From: Blasia pusilla
Taxonomy: Eukaryota > Marchantiophyta > Marchantiopsida > Blasiales
NCBI GenBank assembly: GCA_050084515.1
Contig: CM114275.1
Span: forward strand, 18,476,001 to 18,540,000
Reading direction: 5' to 3'
Length of the DNA: 64,000 nt
The notes below the pieces were generated by a model. That model ran no database searches and was not told the origin of the DNA. It saw only the letters and a program-made list of their open reading frames with translations. The translations under genes and the position numbers were made by a program. This document shows, in pieces, positions 20,940 through 31,369 of the stretch (within the stretch, counting starts at the first letter, position 1; each line of letters starts with the position of its first letter).

Positions 20940-22737
20940 GGAGAGAGAGCAAGCACCTGCGAGGGCCTAAGGGGTCCTCAGAGCCAGGTGAGTGTCCTTG
21001 GTCTTCACACAACTATGCAAGAATTTAGCAATCTGAGTCTGATTCTGGCTAGTCATGAACGGGAGGACCTTGGGAGCTCGATGAACAAAGAGATCCGGGA
21101 AGTCAAGCCTAATGTGATCGTGAAAGGTGCAGTCGAAGAGGTAGTGATGTTAATCATCAACAAGCCCTGAGTTGCAAAATCTACATAATCTGTCCTCTCT
21201 TTTTTCTTCGTGAGAATTTTCCTTTCTCAATCTCCAGTCAGTAGAGCCACATCTGAATCTCACTAATGTATGACGTAACTTAGTGGGAATAAAGTAGATA
21301 TAGGAGGCTTGCTACATGGATCTACAATGTTCACGAGGGTGTGGTAGCGCCTCATTCTTTCACCATTTTTGTGAGAGGAATTCCCCATGCTTTCCCAGGC
21401 GTTGGTGTCGGCCCAGATTGATGGCAATGTAATTGTTGTGTAATTGTTCAGCAAGGTCTTGGTGGGTGGCCGTGGCGGGTCACCAATGGATATTCCCATT
21501 TCATGAGCCACTCCGTGCAGTCATAGTACCAATTTTAGCCCCAAGGGTGACACTACTTTTGAAACCACGTAGGCCTGGCGGATAGACGATTGGGATCTTC
21601 CTCGCAGATATCCTCAAGGTGTTGGAGAAATGTGATAAGATTCTTAACAAAGCATGGATCTCCATTGGTACCTCCCAACTCAAACCCAATAGAATGTCGT
21701 GGGGAGTGGTTTTCCTAATGCCCCGACTGACGCATGAAAGAGTTTAGGGGGCCTCAAGGCCCCTGGGGCCAAGCCTTGGAGTTGGGGCCCTACACTTTGA
21801 TGCATAGAGTGTTTGGGATCACGAGCTTTGAAGAGATGGAGTTTTTGTGGAATGTGCCAGTTCCATTCTTCGCAATTGGATTGTAGCACGTGTAGACCCC
21901 TCAAGCATGCATTGATCTTATCGACTCCCATTAGCTCTCCATTGATTGTTGGGTTTGAGTTGCACCCCAGGTATATGTACTCACCCACAATCTCAATGAT
22001 CTCCTTCTCATTCCCTGGTGAAGGTGAAAGTGTGTGACGTGGCTGCGCCGTGAGGGGAGCGTGATCCAAAGATGATTATCTTCTTTTTCAGCAAGTTGAC
22101 TTCCATGCCCGATTTGTTGCGAAGCTTGAAAGTGCATTCAGGTAAAGTTGGAGCCCATGTCTTTTTCTAGACATCGAACTATATCATGCATACAGAGCAG
22201 GGGATGAGGCAATGTGCTAGCTCGGTGGATCTCTATTCACTCGAAAGCACCTCTTCAAGTTCGTCAATGTAGAGCCCAAACAATGTAGGTGAGAGGGGGC
22301 ATCCTTGTTTGACTCGATGTTGGAAGATAAAGTTTCAGATCTGCCCCTCTTAGTGGAAATCATGTGCAAACACCGAGCATATAAGACCTTGATCATTTGT
22401 GAGTTGTTGTGGTGGGACACCAAACTCTTCAAGTCGTTTTCAAAGGAGCGCCCTTGGGGACTGTGTCAAAGGCCTTCTTGAAGTCTACAAAACAGCAGAA
22501 CAATTTACCGGGCTTATGACCAATTCTCGACTTGGAAGTTTCTTCAATCAGTACCGGAGTGTGAGAAGGTGATCCAGGGGTGCTATGTGAGTGTCGGAAA
22601 CCTGCTTGTCCTATGGCTCGACCTTCTTTTCTTCATTGATTGCTGATTTTCCTTTCAAAGAGCCCATATAACTTGGTCATGAGGGAGTTCACCATGATGG
22701 ATTCAGAGTTGGATGGTATCATTGGGTCTCCAGCCTT
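20940..22737 (-). mobile_element. Non-LTR retrotransposon (LINE) remnant
   Basis: Reading the minus strand from 22737, several frames together show LINE reverse transcriptase blocks: 'VNSLMTKLYGLFERKI', 'GQAGFRHSHST', 'CCFVDFKKAFDTVP' (about 22500-22445) and 'VKQGCPLSPTLFGLYIDEL' (about 22310-22255). A YADD box near 22188 is broken by a 2-base loss. Downstream are 'EIVGEYIYLGCN', 'LHVLQSNCEEWNWH', 'SWEVPMEIHALLRI' and a C-terminal Cys/His motif starting 'RLCRFCNSG' (about 21210). The endonuclease part is missing: similarity stops at the (AG)n tract at 22738. Confidence 0.82.
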
Positions 22738-22918
<181 letters not shown>

Positions 22919-23119
22919 GCCAAGCATTGAGAGAGAGAGAAGAGAGAGCCAGAGGTGCCAAGCATTGCAGCTTTAACTGTGAAGGAGACCGTTACAAAGT
23001 TTGAAGGATTGGGTTGCTGATATTCAGTTCTGTTGCACATCATTGGGTCTTTTGATGAGACTTGTGCTACAATGTGCACTTTTATTCCACGATATGATGT
23101 AGAGCCCTAGTGCTAGTAA

Positions 23120-24096
23120 GACTGAATTGGAGGCTGTATATGGAAGACTTGGGGATGTGTTTTCTTCTACTTTGAGGTTTAGAGTGGCTGTGTGCAGGCT
23201 GCTCTCCGAAACCTTGGAAGTCCAAAAAGTTGCTTTCAGCTCCCGCAAATTCTCCGTGATACTTAAATTTGGAGCTAGCTGCAGGTTGTTACCAACCAAA
23301 ACTGCATTCTTCAAGTGTTCCTCGAGTTGTACTAACAGAGAATTCTTAGAGTCATGCTTTTCATGAAGCAGTTGTGTTTGGCTAGTCATCTTGGCAATGT
23401 CCTCCCTCAATTGATCAATTTCAACATTTTTTCTCCACACTTCCTTGCAAACAGTCAAGCTGTGCAACAAGTCCTTCTGACTGTTGATAGAGCTCGCAAA
23501 ATTTATTGACAGTAATTGTGAGATTGTTGACATCGTTGCCGCGTGAAAGTTATGCTGCCTTCAAAGAAGATTGCTTCTCCTCAATGACTTCCTTAAGATT
23601 TGCAACGTGCTCAAACAACTCTATTGCGTGTAATTGTAACCTAGCCATAGATTCCAATTGGGCTTCCAATTATGATATTCTCACCTAACTTGACTGTATG
23701 TAAGCTTCAGTCTCTTTAGAACGTCCTACCCAAGCAAAAACAGTATTTTCAGCTTTCCCAACTTCTTCTTGCTTTAGGTGCAAGAGCGCTTCTAGATTGA
23801 GGATTTTCTCAGATAGAATCTCAACTTGTTGATGAGCCCCTCTAAGACCAGTCAGTTAAGATTCCAATTCCACTATCTCAGAATCGGCACTATCAGCAAC
23901 TCATTCTCAGTCTTCTCCAACTTTAATGCCAAGATTAAGTGCGATTCCTTCTCAGCCTCTATCCTACTTTGAGCATTCCTCAACTCCGTACTAAGCTGCA
24001 TGGAAGTCGCCATCAGAACTTTGGCATCTTGACCAGCTAGGATTGCCTTATTCTGGGCATCAGCCACCTCTGAAACCAACCACTCAACTTTCTCCA
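23120..24096 (-). pseudogene. Coiled-coil protein gene fragment
   Basis: Minus-strand frames give a nearly continuous heptad-rich protein: 'LEKVEWLVSEVADAQNKA', 'STELRNAQSRIEAEKES', 'QQVEILSEKILNLEALL', 'AQLESMARLQLHAIEL', 'NLKEVIEEKQSSLKAA' and 'EIDQLREDIAKMTSQT'. It is interrupted by several stops, mostly TAA or TAG where a Gln would suit the repeat, and by a frame slip near 23890. No intron is evident. I do not recognise the family; it resembles long plant coiled-coil proteins in general. It lies between the LINE and the RSH1 fragment within the CACTA element. Confidence 0.6.
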
Positions 24097-24194
24097 ATTA
24101 TGATATTCTTACCTAACTTACAACACTTGGTTTCACAAGCAGATGAATCAAGTATATTAAAAGTAGTTTTTTTGTACTGTTTACATGTTCACAG

Positions 24195-26555
24195 GCAGTT
24201 CAGACTGTCGTTGCAGGGGTGCTACATGATGTGGTTGATGACACGGGTCGAGATCTGAAGAGTGTGAGGGAGCACTTTGGTGATGATGTGGCGAGACTAG
24301 TGGATGGTGTGTCAAAGTTAAGTCATATCAACCAGGTATGTCCCAACCTTGTTCATGCCTATTTCTGATGAGAGTTGGTGATTTGAAAGGTTTTTCTGAA
24401 TACAAATTATAGGTCAAGTCCAACAGACACGCAAGGTCTGTCAGAAAGAAGGCTTGCTGCAGAGATATATCTAGCAAGTGGAGGGATTAATGAAAATGTG
24501 AACAGAAGCGAGAATCTTAAAATGTTTTTGTAGCTCAGAGGGCGGCGGGCTTTCTTGATTGTACAATCCTCGTATCTTGAACAAAATGAATAGAAAAGAA
24601 TTCAAAGTGATCAACGCAAATGTGGCTAATAGGTAGGGATCTCATACTAATCACGGAGGTATAGAGGGCAAGAGGGTTCAAGTCAAGGAATATTCAACTG
24701 GTTTCCAAACTCGATTGGTATGATGGTTTAAGCTTCATTCTCGGACTGTCTATCAAAGTGAGGAAATGGAGATCCTTTGAACGATCCGATGAGTTGGAAG
24801 AGCCGAGTTGGAGGGGCAAACGTGGTTCAAATAGGCTTGTTATTCGTAGTTAGTTCCATTCTGCTAAATTTCAAGCCCAACATCACCTTTTTCAAATAAA
24901 GCTGGCATTTATTCTCCCTTAAAATAATTCCCCATGTGAATTCATATGTTTCATAAGAGGAAAGTGCAGGTCTATATTTGGGTATTGATCTACTATCCGG
25001 TACTCACTGCAGGCTTTTGAGGAGGCACCGAAGGATAACGACTTGTCAAAATTCAACAGAGGCCGGTGGTTTGAGTCCAGCAGAGGTAAGTGCACCTTGT
25101 CCCCTCAAGTAATGACTCTGTTTTGTGTGTCATCTCTTCATTTAGTATACAAGTCATGAGTAGACTTGTAAAGAACTTAAGACTTTCCCACTAGGGGAAT
25201 GCTTTTTCGTTCCTCGAGCCGACGGGTAACATTTTCTTGAAGATTTTTTCAGGGTTTACTCTAATAGATGGTCAAGAGTTAGCTCTTTAACTTTGGAGTC
25301 CAAAATAGACTTATCTCTTGGAGTTATGACAACATCTAAACAGTGTAGCCTTGGTTATTTACTTGGCAACCAGGTGGACAGTTTGCGCGTTATGCTACTG
25401 GGTAACATCAATGATCCTCGTGTGGTCCTCATCAAACTGGCCGATCGTCTACACAACATGCGAACAATGTTAGTATCGAGAGAGGAAGTCAGTTCGAAGT
25501 TCCTCTTGATTTCAAACCAGCAAAAGCTCACTACTTTGGCAAACTTTTTACATGCTATGAAGTACATATTCATGTCAAAGGACTTTCTCGGAGGATATCA
25601 TGATGCTGACGGTCTTGATTGCATTCAGTGTGTAGTTATGCTCTCCTACCATGCTGTAGCACAAGAAACTTTGGCAGTTTGGTGCTCACTGGCATCAAGG
25701 CTTGGTGTGTGGGCCGTGAAGGCAGAGCTAGAAGATCTTTGTTTTTCTTTGTCTTGCAAGTATGTCCCAAATTCTATTTCAGATGACTTTTCAGGTTCCC
25801 CTCGGATGTTTTTCTTGTCACTTTGATGTGTGGGGTAGTCGGTGGGTGGTAACTAATTCTAGTTATCACTAGTTTCTGAGTTATGATGTATTGTTCTTCT
25901 TGGAGGCCCTCTCATAATGTGCCTCCAACATCGTGCTAGCCCAAAACCTTTCGGAGACTACGAGCTGCACTAGCTGCCATATGGAGTCCACACAAAGACT
26001 GGAGGTATTTAAGGAGAATGATCAAAAGAGCTAATCGAAGAGCACTACTCTATGGTGATCTGGTGCAAGAGGAATTGGAACCCAAACCGGATCCAGAAGA
26101 TGAGGAAGAGTTGACAATGAAGGTGTGCATATCTCCCATAGCCTTGCAGTAAAAGATGAAGGTGTTTTCTTTAACAGAACACCTTTAACTACATTTTGTC
26201 ATCGGGTTGAAGGTACTTGGGTCGTGCAATATTCATGGTGTCACTCTGTCAGGGATTGCATCCAGATCATATGTTACTTATTCTCATTGCCCACCTTTGA
26301 CTGCTGAACCAGAGAAAGCTGATGCACTTACATGTTGATTGGCTGATCAACAATAATGCAGGATCTTTTTGAAGCAGTTGTGCCATTTGATATATTATTA
26401 GATCGTAACAAGCGCAGTGCTAGACTTGGTTCCAATGGCAATCCAGGAGAGATAAGTAAGAAGAAAACAAAGGTGATACGGGATGTTGAAGTTGCCCTTG
26501 CTGCTTTGGGTGCCTGTGAGGATGCTCTTGACAAGGAGCTTCGTATTTCAACCTC
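24195..26555 (+). pseudogene. RSH1: RSH1-type (RelA/SpoT homologue) gene fragment with introns, captured in CACTA
   Basis: Plant RSH enzymes hydrolyse and make (p)ppGpp in plastids. Five exon-like pieces follow the RSH1 order. A, 24195-24335: 'VVAGVLHDVVDDTGRDL' to 'SKLSHINQ', the HD hydrolase core. B, 25013-25085 or 25108: poorly conserved. C, 25374-25468: 'LRVMLLGN' to 'LADRLHNMRT'. D, about 25636-25759: 'AVAQETLAVWCSLASRLG' and 'KAELEDLCF'. E, 25940-26122: 'PKTFRRLRAALAAIWSP' to 'EEELTMK'. F, 26362-26555: 'DLFEAVVPFDILLDRNK' to 'KELRISTS'. Most flanks are good GT/AG sites. Exon D needs two frame changes relative to conserved RSH1, and exon B's best donor is out of frame with C, so it looks broken. 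The synthetase, TGS and ACT domains and the N-terminus are missing. Confidence 0.85.
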
Positions 26556-26984
26556 GTAAGTCCTCTGTTCATAGTGTCAAGGGACATGAGCTCCATTGTC
26601 CAGATACAAGAGAAAGATGTTGCATGTGGCAATGGTTGGCTGAATCTTAACGTGAAGAGAGCATCTTTCGGCTTTTAAGCCAAGAAGTTGTGCAGACATC
26701 GCACGAAGTATCAGGGAGCTCCTTGATTATTTTACTGTGAACAAAATTGGAATGAAGGGATCTTCCTAAGAAGGAATGCTTCCGCACATGACTAAACCAA
26801 AAGAACTTACCGCTCAAACTTCCCTGTGATCCATGTGCTCAAACCTCTGCCTCCAACTATTATATATAAATAGTTTGGAAAAGAGGATTTCAATAATTCA
26901 CCATATAAATGGAAAAGAGGATTTCAATGATTCAAATCCATTAATTCTTGCACTGTTCAAAAGGCATAATATACATTCCAAAGT
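26556..26984. other. CACTA interior after the RSH1 fragment
   Basis: It begins with the GTAAGT intron start after RSH1 exon F. The next RSH1 exon does not appear, so the captured piece ends in this stretch. No other gene is recognised. Confidence 0.5.
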
Positions 26985-27683
26985 ATCCAAAATTTCCCAC
27001 TAGTCATATCGATATAATTAGCACAATACGATTCAAAAACTGAAGTAGTAAGCTTCAAGTTCTCTCTAGTCATAATTGTATGACTCATGCAGTTCTGTTG
27101 CAATGACTACATCATTTCCGCAACTCGCATAGTCATATCTTTGTGACTAAACCAGTTGTGTCCGCTTCTATAGTAGTCATGTAACTCTACTCTTCTAGTC
27201 ATAGTACATGACTACATGAGTCCATACCAACATTTCAATAAAATAAAATGACTACATGAGTTGTCAACTATAACTGAATGGAGTATATTTTGGTGCATTT
27301 TGATAGGATATTCTGAACTTTTGCACACCAACCATGACTAAAGGAGTCGTTGGTGGTAAGTAGAAAAATATACACATATGACTAGATGAGTCGTACTCAA
27401 GTCCACATCATCATTGACATGTCACAACAATAGTCCATGTCATCAGTGACACATCATACTAAATAGTCCATGTCACTAATGATGTGTGATTATTCCACGT
27501 CATCTAAGTGACATGTCAGTCATGGCCTCATGACTACACCCTCGAGTCATATACCAACCTCCACCTAAGCTGACTATCCTAGTTAGCCTAGTCGCCAAAC
27601 AAATATGACTTGGCTTTTGTGTCTAAAGTAGTCGTCAGTCATTGTTAGTCGTGGTATCTAAAGTATGACTCATATGAGTCATA
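26985..27683. repeat. CACTA right subterminal repeats
   Basis: About 700 bp packed with ATGACTA, GAGTCAT, TAGTCAT and related motifs in both orientations, plus a CATGTCA/TGACATG-rich block at about 27400-27530. It is the counterpart of the shorter array at the left end and much denser. Confidence 0.85.
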
Positions 27684-27718
27684 TAACCTAGTCATAAAAC
27701 CAGGGATTTCTTCTAGTG
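27684..27718 (-). repeat. CACTA right terminal inverted repeat
   Basis: It ends ATTTCTTCTAGTG, the exact complement of the first 13 bases of the left end, and is followed by TCA. Confidence 0.92.
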
Positions 27719-27843
27719 TCACCAGCATCTTGAAGAATGGTCGTAGGTAAATCTAGATCTCGGCCATAAAGTAGCAAGTACGGTGAAAAAGACGCTAAGA
27801 ATGCCTTCCTGCTGAATCTGTATCCCATCGCCAACCAAGGCAA

Positions 27844-29025
27844 CTAGAGGTCCCAATCTCCTAGGTGACCTCTCTGCAAGCCATACTTGCGTAAACCCCT
27901 CTTCACCGTCTGCACAACTCTCTCCCCTAATCCATACGCCTCGGGATGATCTCGCGAAGTCGTGCCATGGTCGATCAGCGCCTGATCACACAAGGCCTGG
28001 AACTCACCGCGAAACTCAGAACCATGGTCTGTCAACACCTCAGCCGGTGCGCCATAATGACTCAGCACTCTATCAAGGAAGGCATAAGCTACTCCCTCAC
28101 TCGCTTTGTCAGGCAATGCAACCAACTCGAGCCACTTCCAGAAGTGCTCGACCATCACCAACACATAACGACTGTGACGCTCCGTCAAAGGCAAAGGTCC
28201 TGCAAAATCCAAACTCCATCTATACCCTAAGCCCACGATCGATAATGGATGCAATTGTGGAGTCGGAGCATTGAACGATGCTCGAACCCGATCCCACACC
28301 ATGCATCTCGCAACAAACTGCTGAACGTCAGTCTGCATGCCTCGCCACCAATACTGAATTTGGAGCAAGTTGTACGTCCGCTTCACCCCAAAGTGACCCA
28401 ACTCCTCGGGGGCATGCTGCACCAGTCGTGCTCTCTGCAAAGGATGCGGCACTACGTATACTTTGCCATCCTCCCAAACCCTCAAAACATGTGTCCCCTC
28501 CCAACGGAACCGTCTGGCCCGTTGTAGGATCCGATCCCGCTCTCTAGCACCCACGGTGCTCGCAACGCTGCCAGTCCGAAGGTACTCCAAGACTACTCCA
28601 TCATCATGAATATCTCGGCAATCTATCGTCTCCTCACTGGCCTCCGGATCCAAGGACTCTCCACTAGACCTCGCCATCAAAGTCTCCACACTCTGGCTCT
28701 CCATAGCCAACATGCCTAAATAGGCTGACGCGTGCCGTCCTGGCACCGACTCCTCATCACTCTCTCCATGCCATCGAGCTCCAGTTGCATCTCGCTGACT
28801 CGGGCATGGGTTACGACTCAACCCATCTGCATCCTGGTTGAGCGTCCCAGGTCTATGTACCACCTGAAAATCATACTCCTCCAACAACAGAGCCCATCTC
28901 GCAAGCTTCCGTGTAAGCTTGTCGGACTCTATCAACCACTTCAGTGGTTGATGATCAATGATGATGGTAAAGGGGTTGCCGAATAAGTAACACCTGAAAT
29001 GCGCGATAGCCCACATTGCAGCCAA
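27844..29025 (-). pseudogene. gypsy-2 RNase H and integrase
   Basis: A 393-codon open frame. It has the RNase H end ('IIIDHQPLKWLIES', 'DFQVVHRPGTLNQDADGLS') and an integrase with 'EELGHFGVKRTYNLL', catalytic Asp in 'WSLDFAGPLP' and 'VLTDHGSEFRGEF', and Glu in 'GLGERVVQTVKRGLRKYG'. One zinc ligand is changed: gypsy-1 'CMVCD' is 'CMVWD' here. Upstream, RNase H is broken by a TAA near 29040. Confidence 0.85.
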
Positions 29026-30120
29026 GCACTCACTCTCTTACGAGATGTACTTCGCCTCTGCATCGTTGTTTGAGCGGCTAGCGTAAGCCACCACAAACTC
29101 TCTACCCTCATCATCATGTTGGGTGAGCACCGCTCCAAGCCCCCAACATGCTCCAATCTGTGTGCAACTGGAAAGGAGCCCCCCTGATCGGACTCCTCAA
29201 GATGGGCGCAGACGTCAACCTGTCCTTGAGCAACTGAAATGCTTGCTCGTGCTCATCCCCCTAGTGCCACTTGTGATCCACCTTGGTCAGCAAGGTCAGC
29301 GGCTTTGCAATCGAACTGAATCCCTTGACGTACCGCCAATAGAAGTTCGCCAATCCCATGAATGCGCGAACACGGCTCATATCTGTAGGGCGTGGAATGC
29401 GTGAGATAGCCTCTACCTTTGTCTGCTGAACACCAAGGCCCCTCTGGATATATCGTATGACCCAAATACTCAATCTGGTCGTAGAAGAACTTGCACTTGC
29501 GTGGATGTAACTTCAGCCCATGTAATTACAATCGTCGAAACACCTCCTCTAGATGTCGCTCATGCTCCTCAACCGTGGCGCTAAAGACTACGATGTCATC
29601 AATATAACACCTAGCAAAATCCAAACCAGCCAAGATCCTATCCATGACCCTCTGAAACTCAGCCAGGGCGTTCTTTAACCCAAATGGTAAGAACCGCCAC
29701 TGGTACAAATAATCCTTCCCGTAAGGATCGATGCCCTAAAATGCCGTCTTCTGCCTGTCCTCCAATCTGATAGGCAGCTAATGGTATCCGGCTCGCAAAT
29801 CCAATGAACTGAAAACCTGTGCATGACCAATCGCATCAAAGATCTCCTCAGGGGTGGGCATGGCATCCCTATCGGACTTCGTTTACCGATTGATAGGTTG
29901 GTAATCCCCACACATCCGCCTATCCATCCAGTTTCCATGCACATCCTTCTTGGCGGGCATGACATTGGCAGATGCATACTCCCCATGCGACATCTCCACT
30001 AGTCCTGCTCCAACCAAGTCCTGGCTCCTACTCTGAATCAGATCCCTCTCCATATCACTGTACCTCTAGGGTCATCGGAAGATCAGCGTATCACTCGACA
30101 ACTCAATGCGGATCCCCGGT
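29026..30120 (-). pseudogene. gypsy-2 reverse transcriptase and RNase H start
   Basis: Minus-strand frames show 'YQWRFLPFGLKNALAEFQ', 'RILAGLDFARCYIDDIVVFS' (YIDD near 29600) and 'DMSRVRAFMGLANFYWRYV'. Stops at about 29890, 29738, 29523 and 29265 fall where gypsy-1 or the context has Gln. A TAG near 30068 seems instead to replace a Tyr codon. Confidence 0.8.
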
Positions 30121-30666
30121 CCCTTCAGCGTACCCAAATCCTCCATGCTAAACGCAAAGCAACTCCTATAACTCCTGAGGAACTGATGTATTCGGCGCCG
30201 CTCTCCTCCTGTCAACTTAGGGCCCATATCTGGCTCCCAAGTCTCCATCGTGACTACGGTAGGACTCTCTGGCGCAGATATCGGTGGTTGCTATGGTGCA
30301 ACCCCGTCTCGAACAACAACACTCGATCGCTCTCCTGCAGCCAATTGCAAACTCTGATCTCCTCCACATGCAGTGCTCATAACCACGCTCGATGTTGTGG
30401 CTATCATCTCCTGGCGTACCTGCCAAACATCCCAAAAAGTCAAAGGGTGTCTCTCTTGATCTTTCCTGGTGTGTCGATCTCCTTGAGTCTCGCCCCCAGC
30501 CACTACCTCTACCGTCTTGGTAGGCATGGGGCTCACCAACGCAACCGCTGTGATCTATCACGATCTCATCCGACGCTGCTCAGCCACTCCCAAGTTGAAG
30601 ATCCATGTCAAACAGTTCAGGTCCATCGCTTGACCCAAGACATGGCGTCGTGATGCCTCTGATACT
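30121..30666 (-). pseudogene. gypsy-2 methyltransferase C-terminus (motif X) and linker
   Basis: On the minus strand at about 30650-30585 the sequence encodes 'AMDLNCLTWIFNLGVAEQRR' or a very close variant, the counterpart of motif X in gypsy-1 (10785-10850), followed by the same linker. This shows that the methyltransferase domain belongs to the family and not to one copy. The domain is cut at 30666 by the inverted duplication. Confidence 0.7.
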
Positions 30667-31369
30667 GATGGCAAAGTACGCGTAGTGCCGCATCCTTTGC
30701 AGAGAGCACGACTAGTGCAGCATGCCCCCGAGGAGTTGGGTCACTTTGGGGTGAAGCGGACGTACAACTTGCTCCAAATTCAGTATTGGTGGCGAGGCAT
30801 GCAGACTGACGTTCAGCAGTTTGTTGCGAGATGCATGGTGTGGGATCGGGTTCGAGCATCGTTCAATGCTCCGACTCCACAATTGCATCCATTATCGATC
30901 GTGGGCTTAGGGTATAGATGGAGTTTGGATTTTGCAGGACCTTTGCCTTTGACGGAGCGTCACAGTCGTTATGTGTTGGTGATGGTCGAGCACTTCTGGA
31001 AGTGGCTCGAGTTGGTTGCATTGCCTGACAAAGCGAGTGAGGGAGTAGCTTATGCCTTCCTTGATAGAGTCTTTGAGTCATTATGGCGCACCGGCTGAGG
31101 TGTTGATGACCATGGTTCGAGTTTCGCGGTGAGTTCCAGGCCTTGTGTGATCGGCTGATCGACCATGGCACGACTTCGCGAGATCATCCCGAGGCGTATG
31201 GATTAGGGGAGAGAGTTGTGCAGACGGTGAAGAGGGGTTTACGCAAGTATGGCTTGCAGAGAGGTCACCTAGGAGATTGGGACCTCTAGTTGCCTTGGTT
31301 GGCGATGGGATACAGATTCAGCAGGAAGGCATTCTTAGCGACTTTTTCACCGTACTTGCTACCTTATGG
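30667..31369 (+). repeat. Inverted duplicate of gypsy-2 integrase
   Basis: The segment 30667-31369 is a near-identical reverse complement of 27767-28470. Both ends are sharp: GATGGCAAAGTA at one end and the shared GCTACTTTATGGC/GCTACCTTATGGC at the other. It encodes the same integrase residues (30685-31098) with a few indels. The arms of about 703 bp flank a 2.2-kb spacer. The 12-base GATGGCAAAGTA may be a microhomology at the rearrangement point. Confidence 0.9.

Larger units (their letters stand above)
27722..30666 (-). mobile_element. gypsy-2, proximal half (integrase to methyltransferase C-terminus)
   Basis: This is the minus-strand Ty3/gypsy copy of the gypsy-1 family, from the end of the methyltransferase (30660) through reverse transcriptase, RNase H and integrase to the CACTA insertion point. 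The rest of its pol continues at 16703-16166. Everything upstream of 30666 (gag, protease, most of the methyltransferase) is absent and is replaced by an inverted copy of its own integrase. Confidence 0.88.

Noticed and set aside
25293-25826. A 177-codon intact RSH-like protein
   Set aside because: The frame is open only by reading through the intron between exons C and D, and it begins at a non-ATG codon. Conserved parts lie in different frames.
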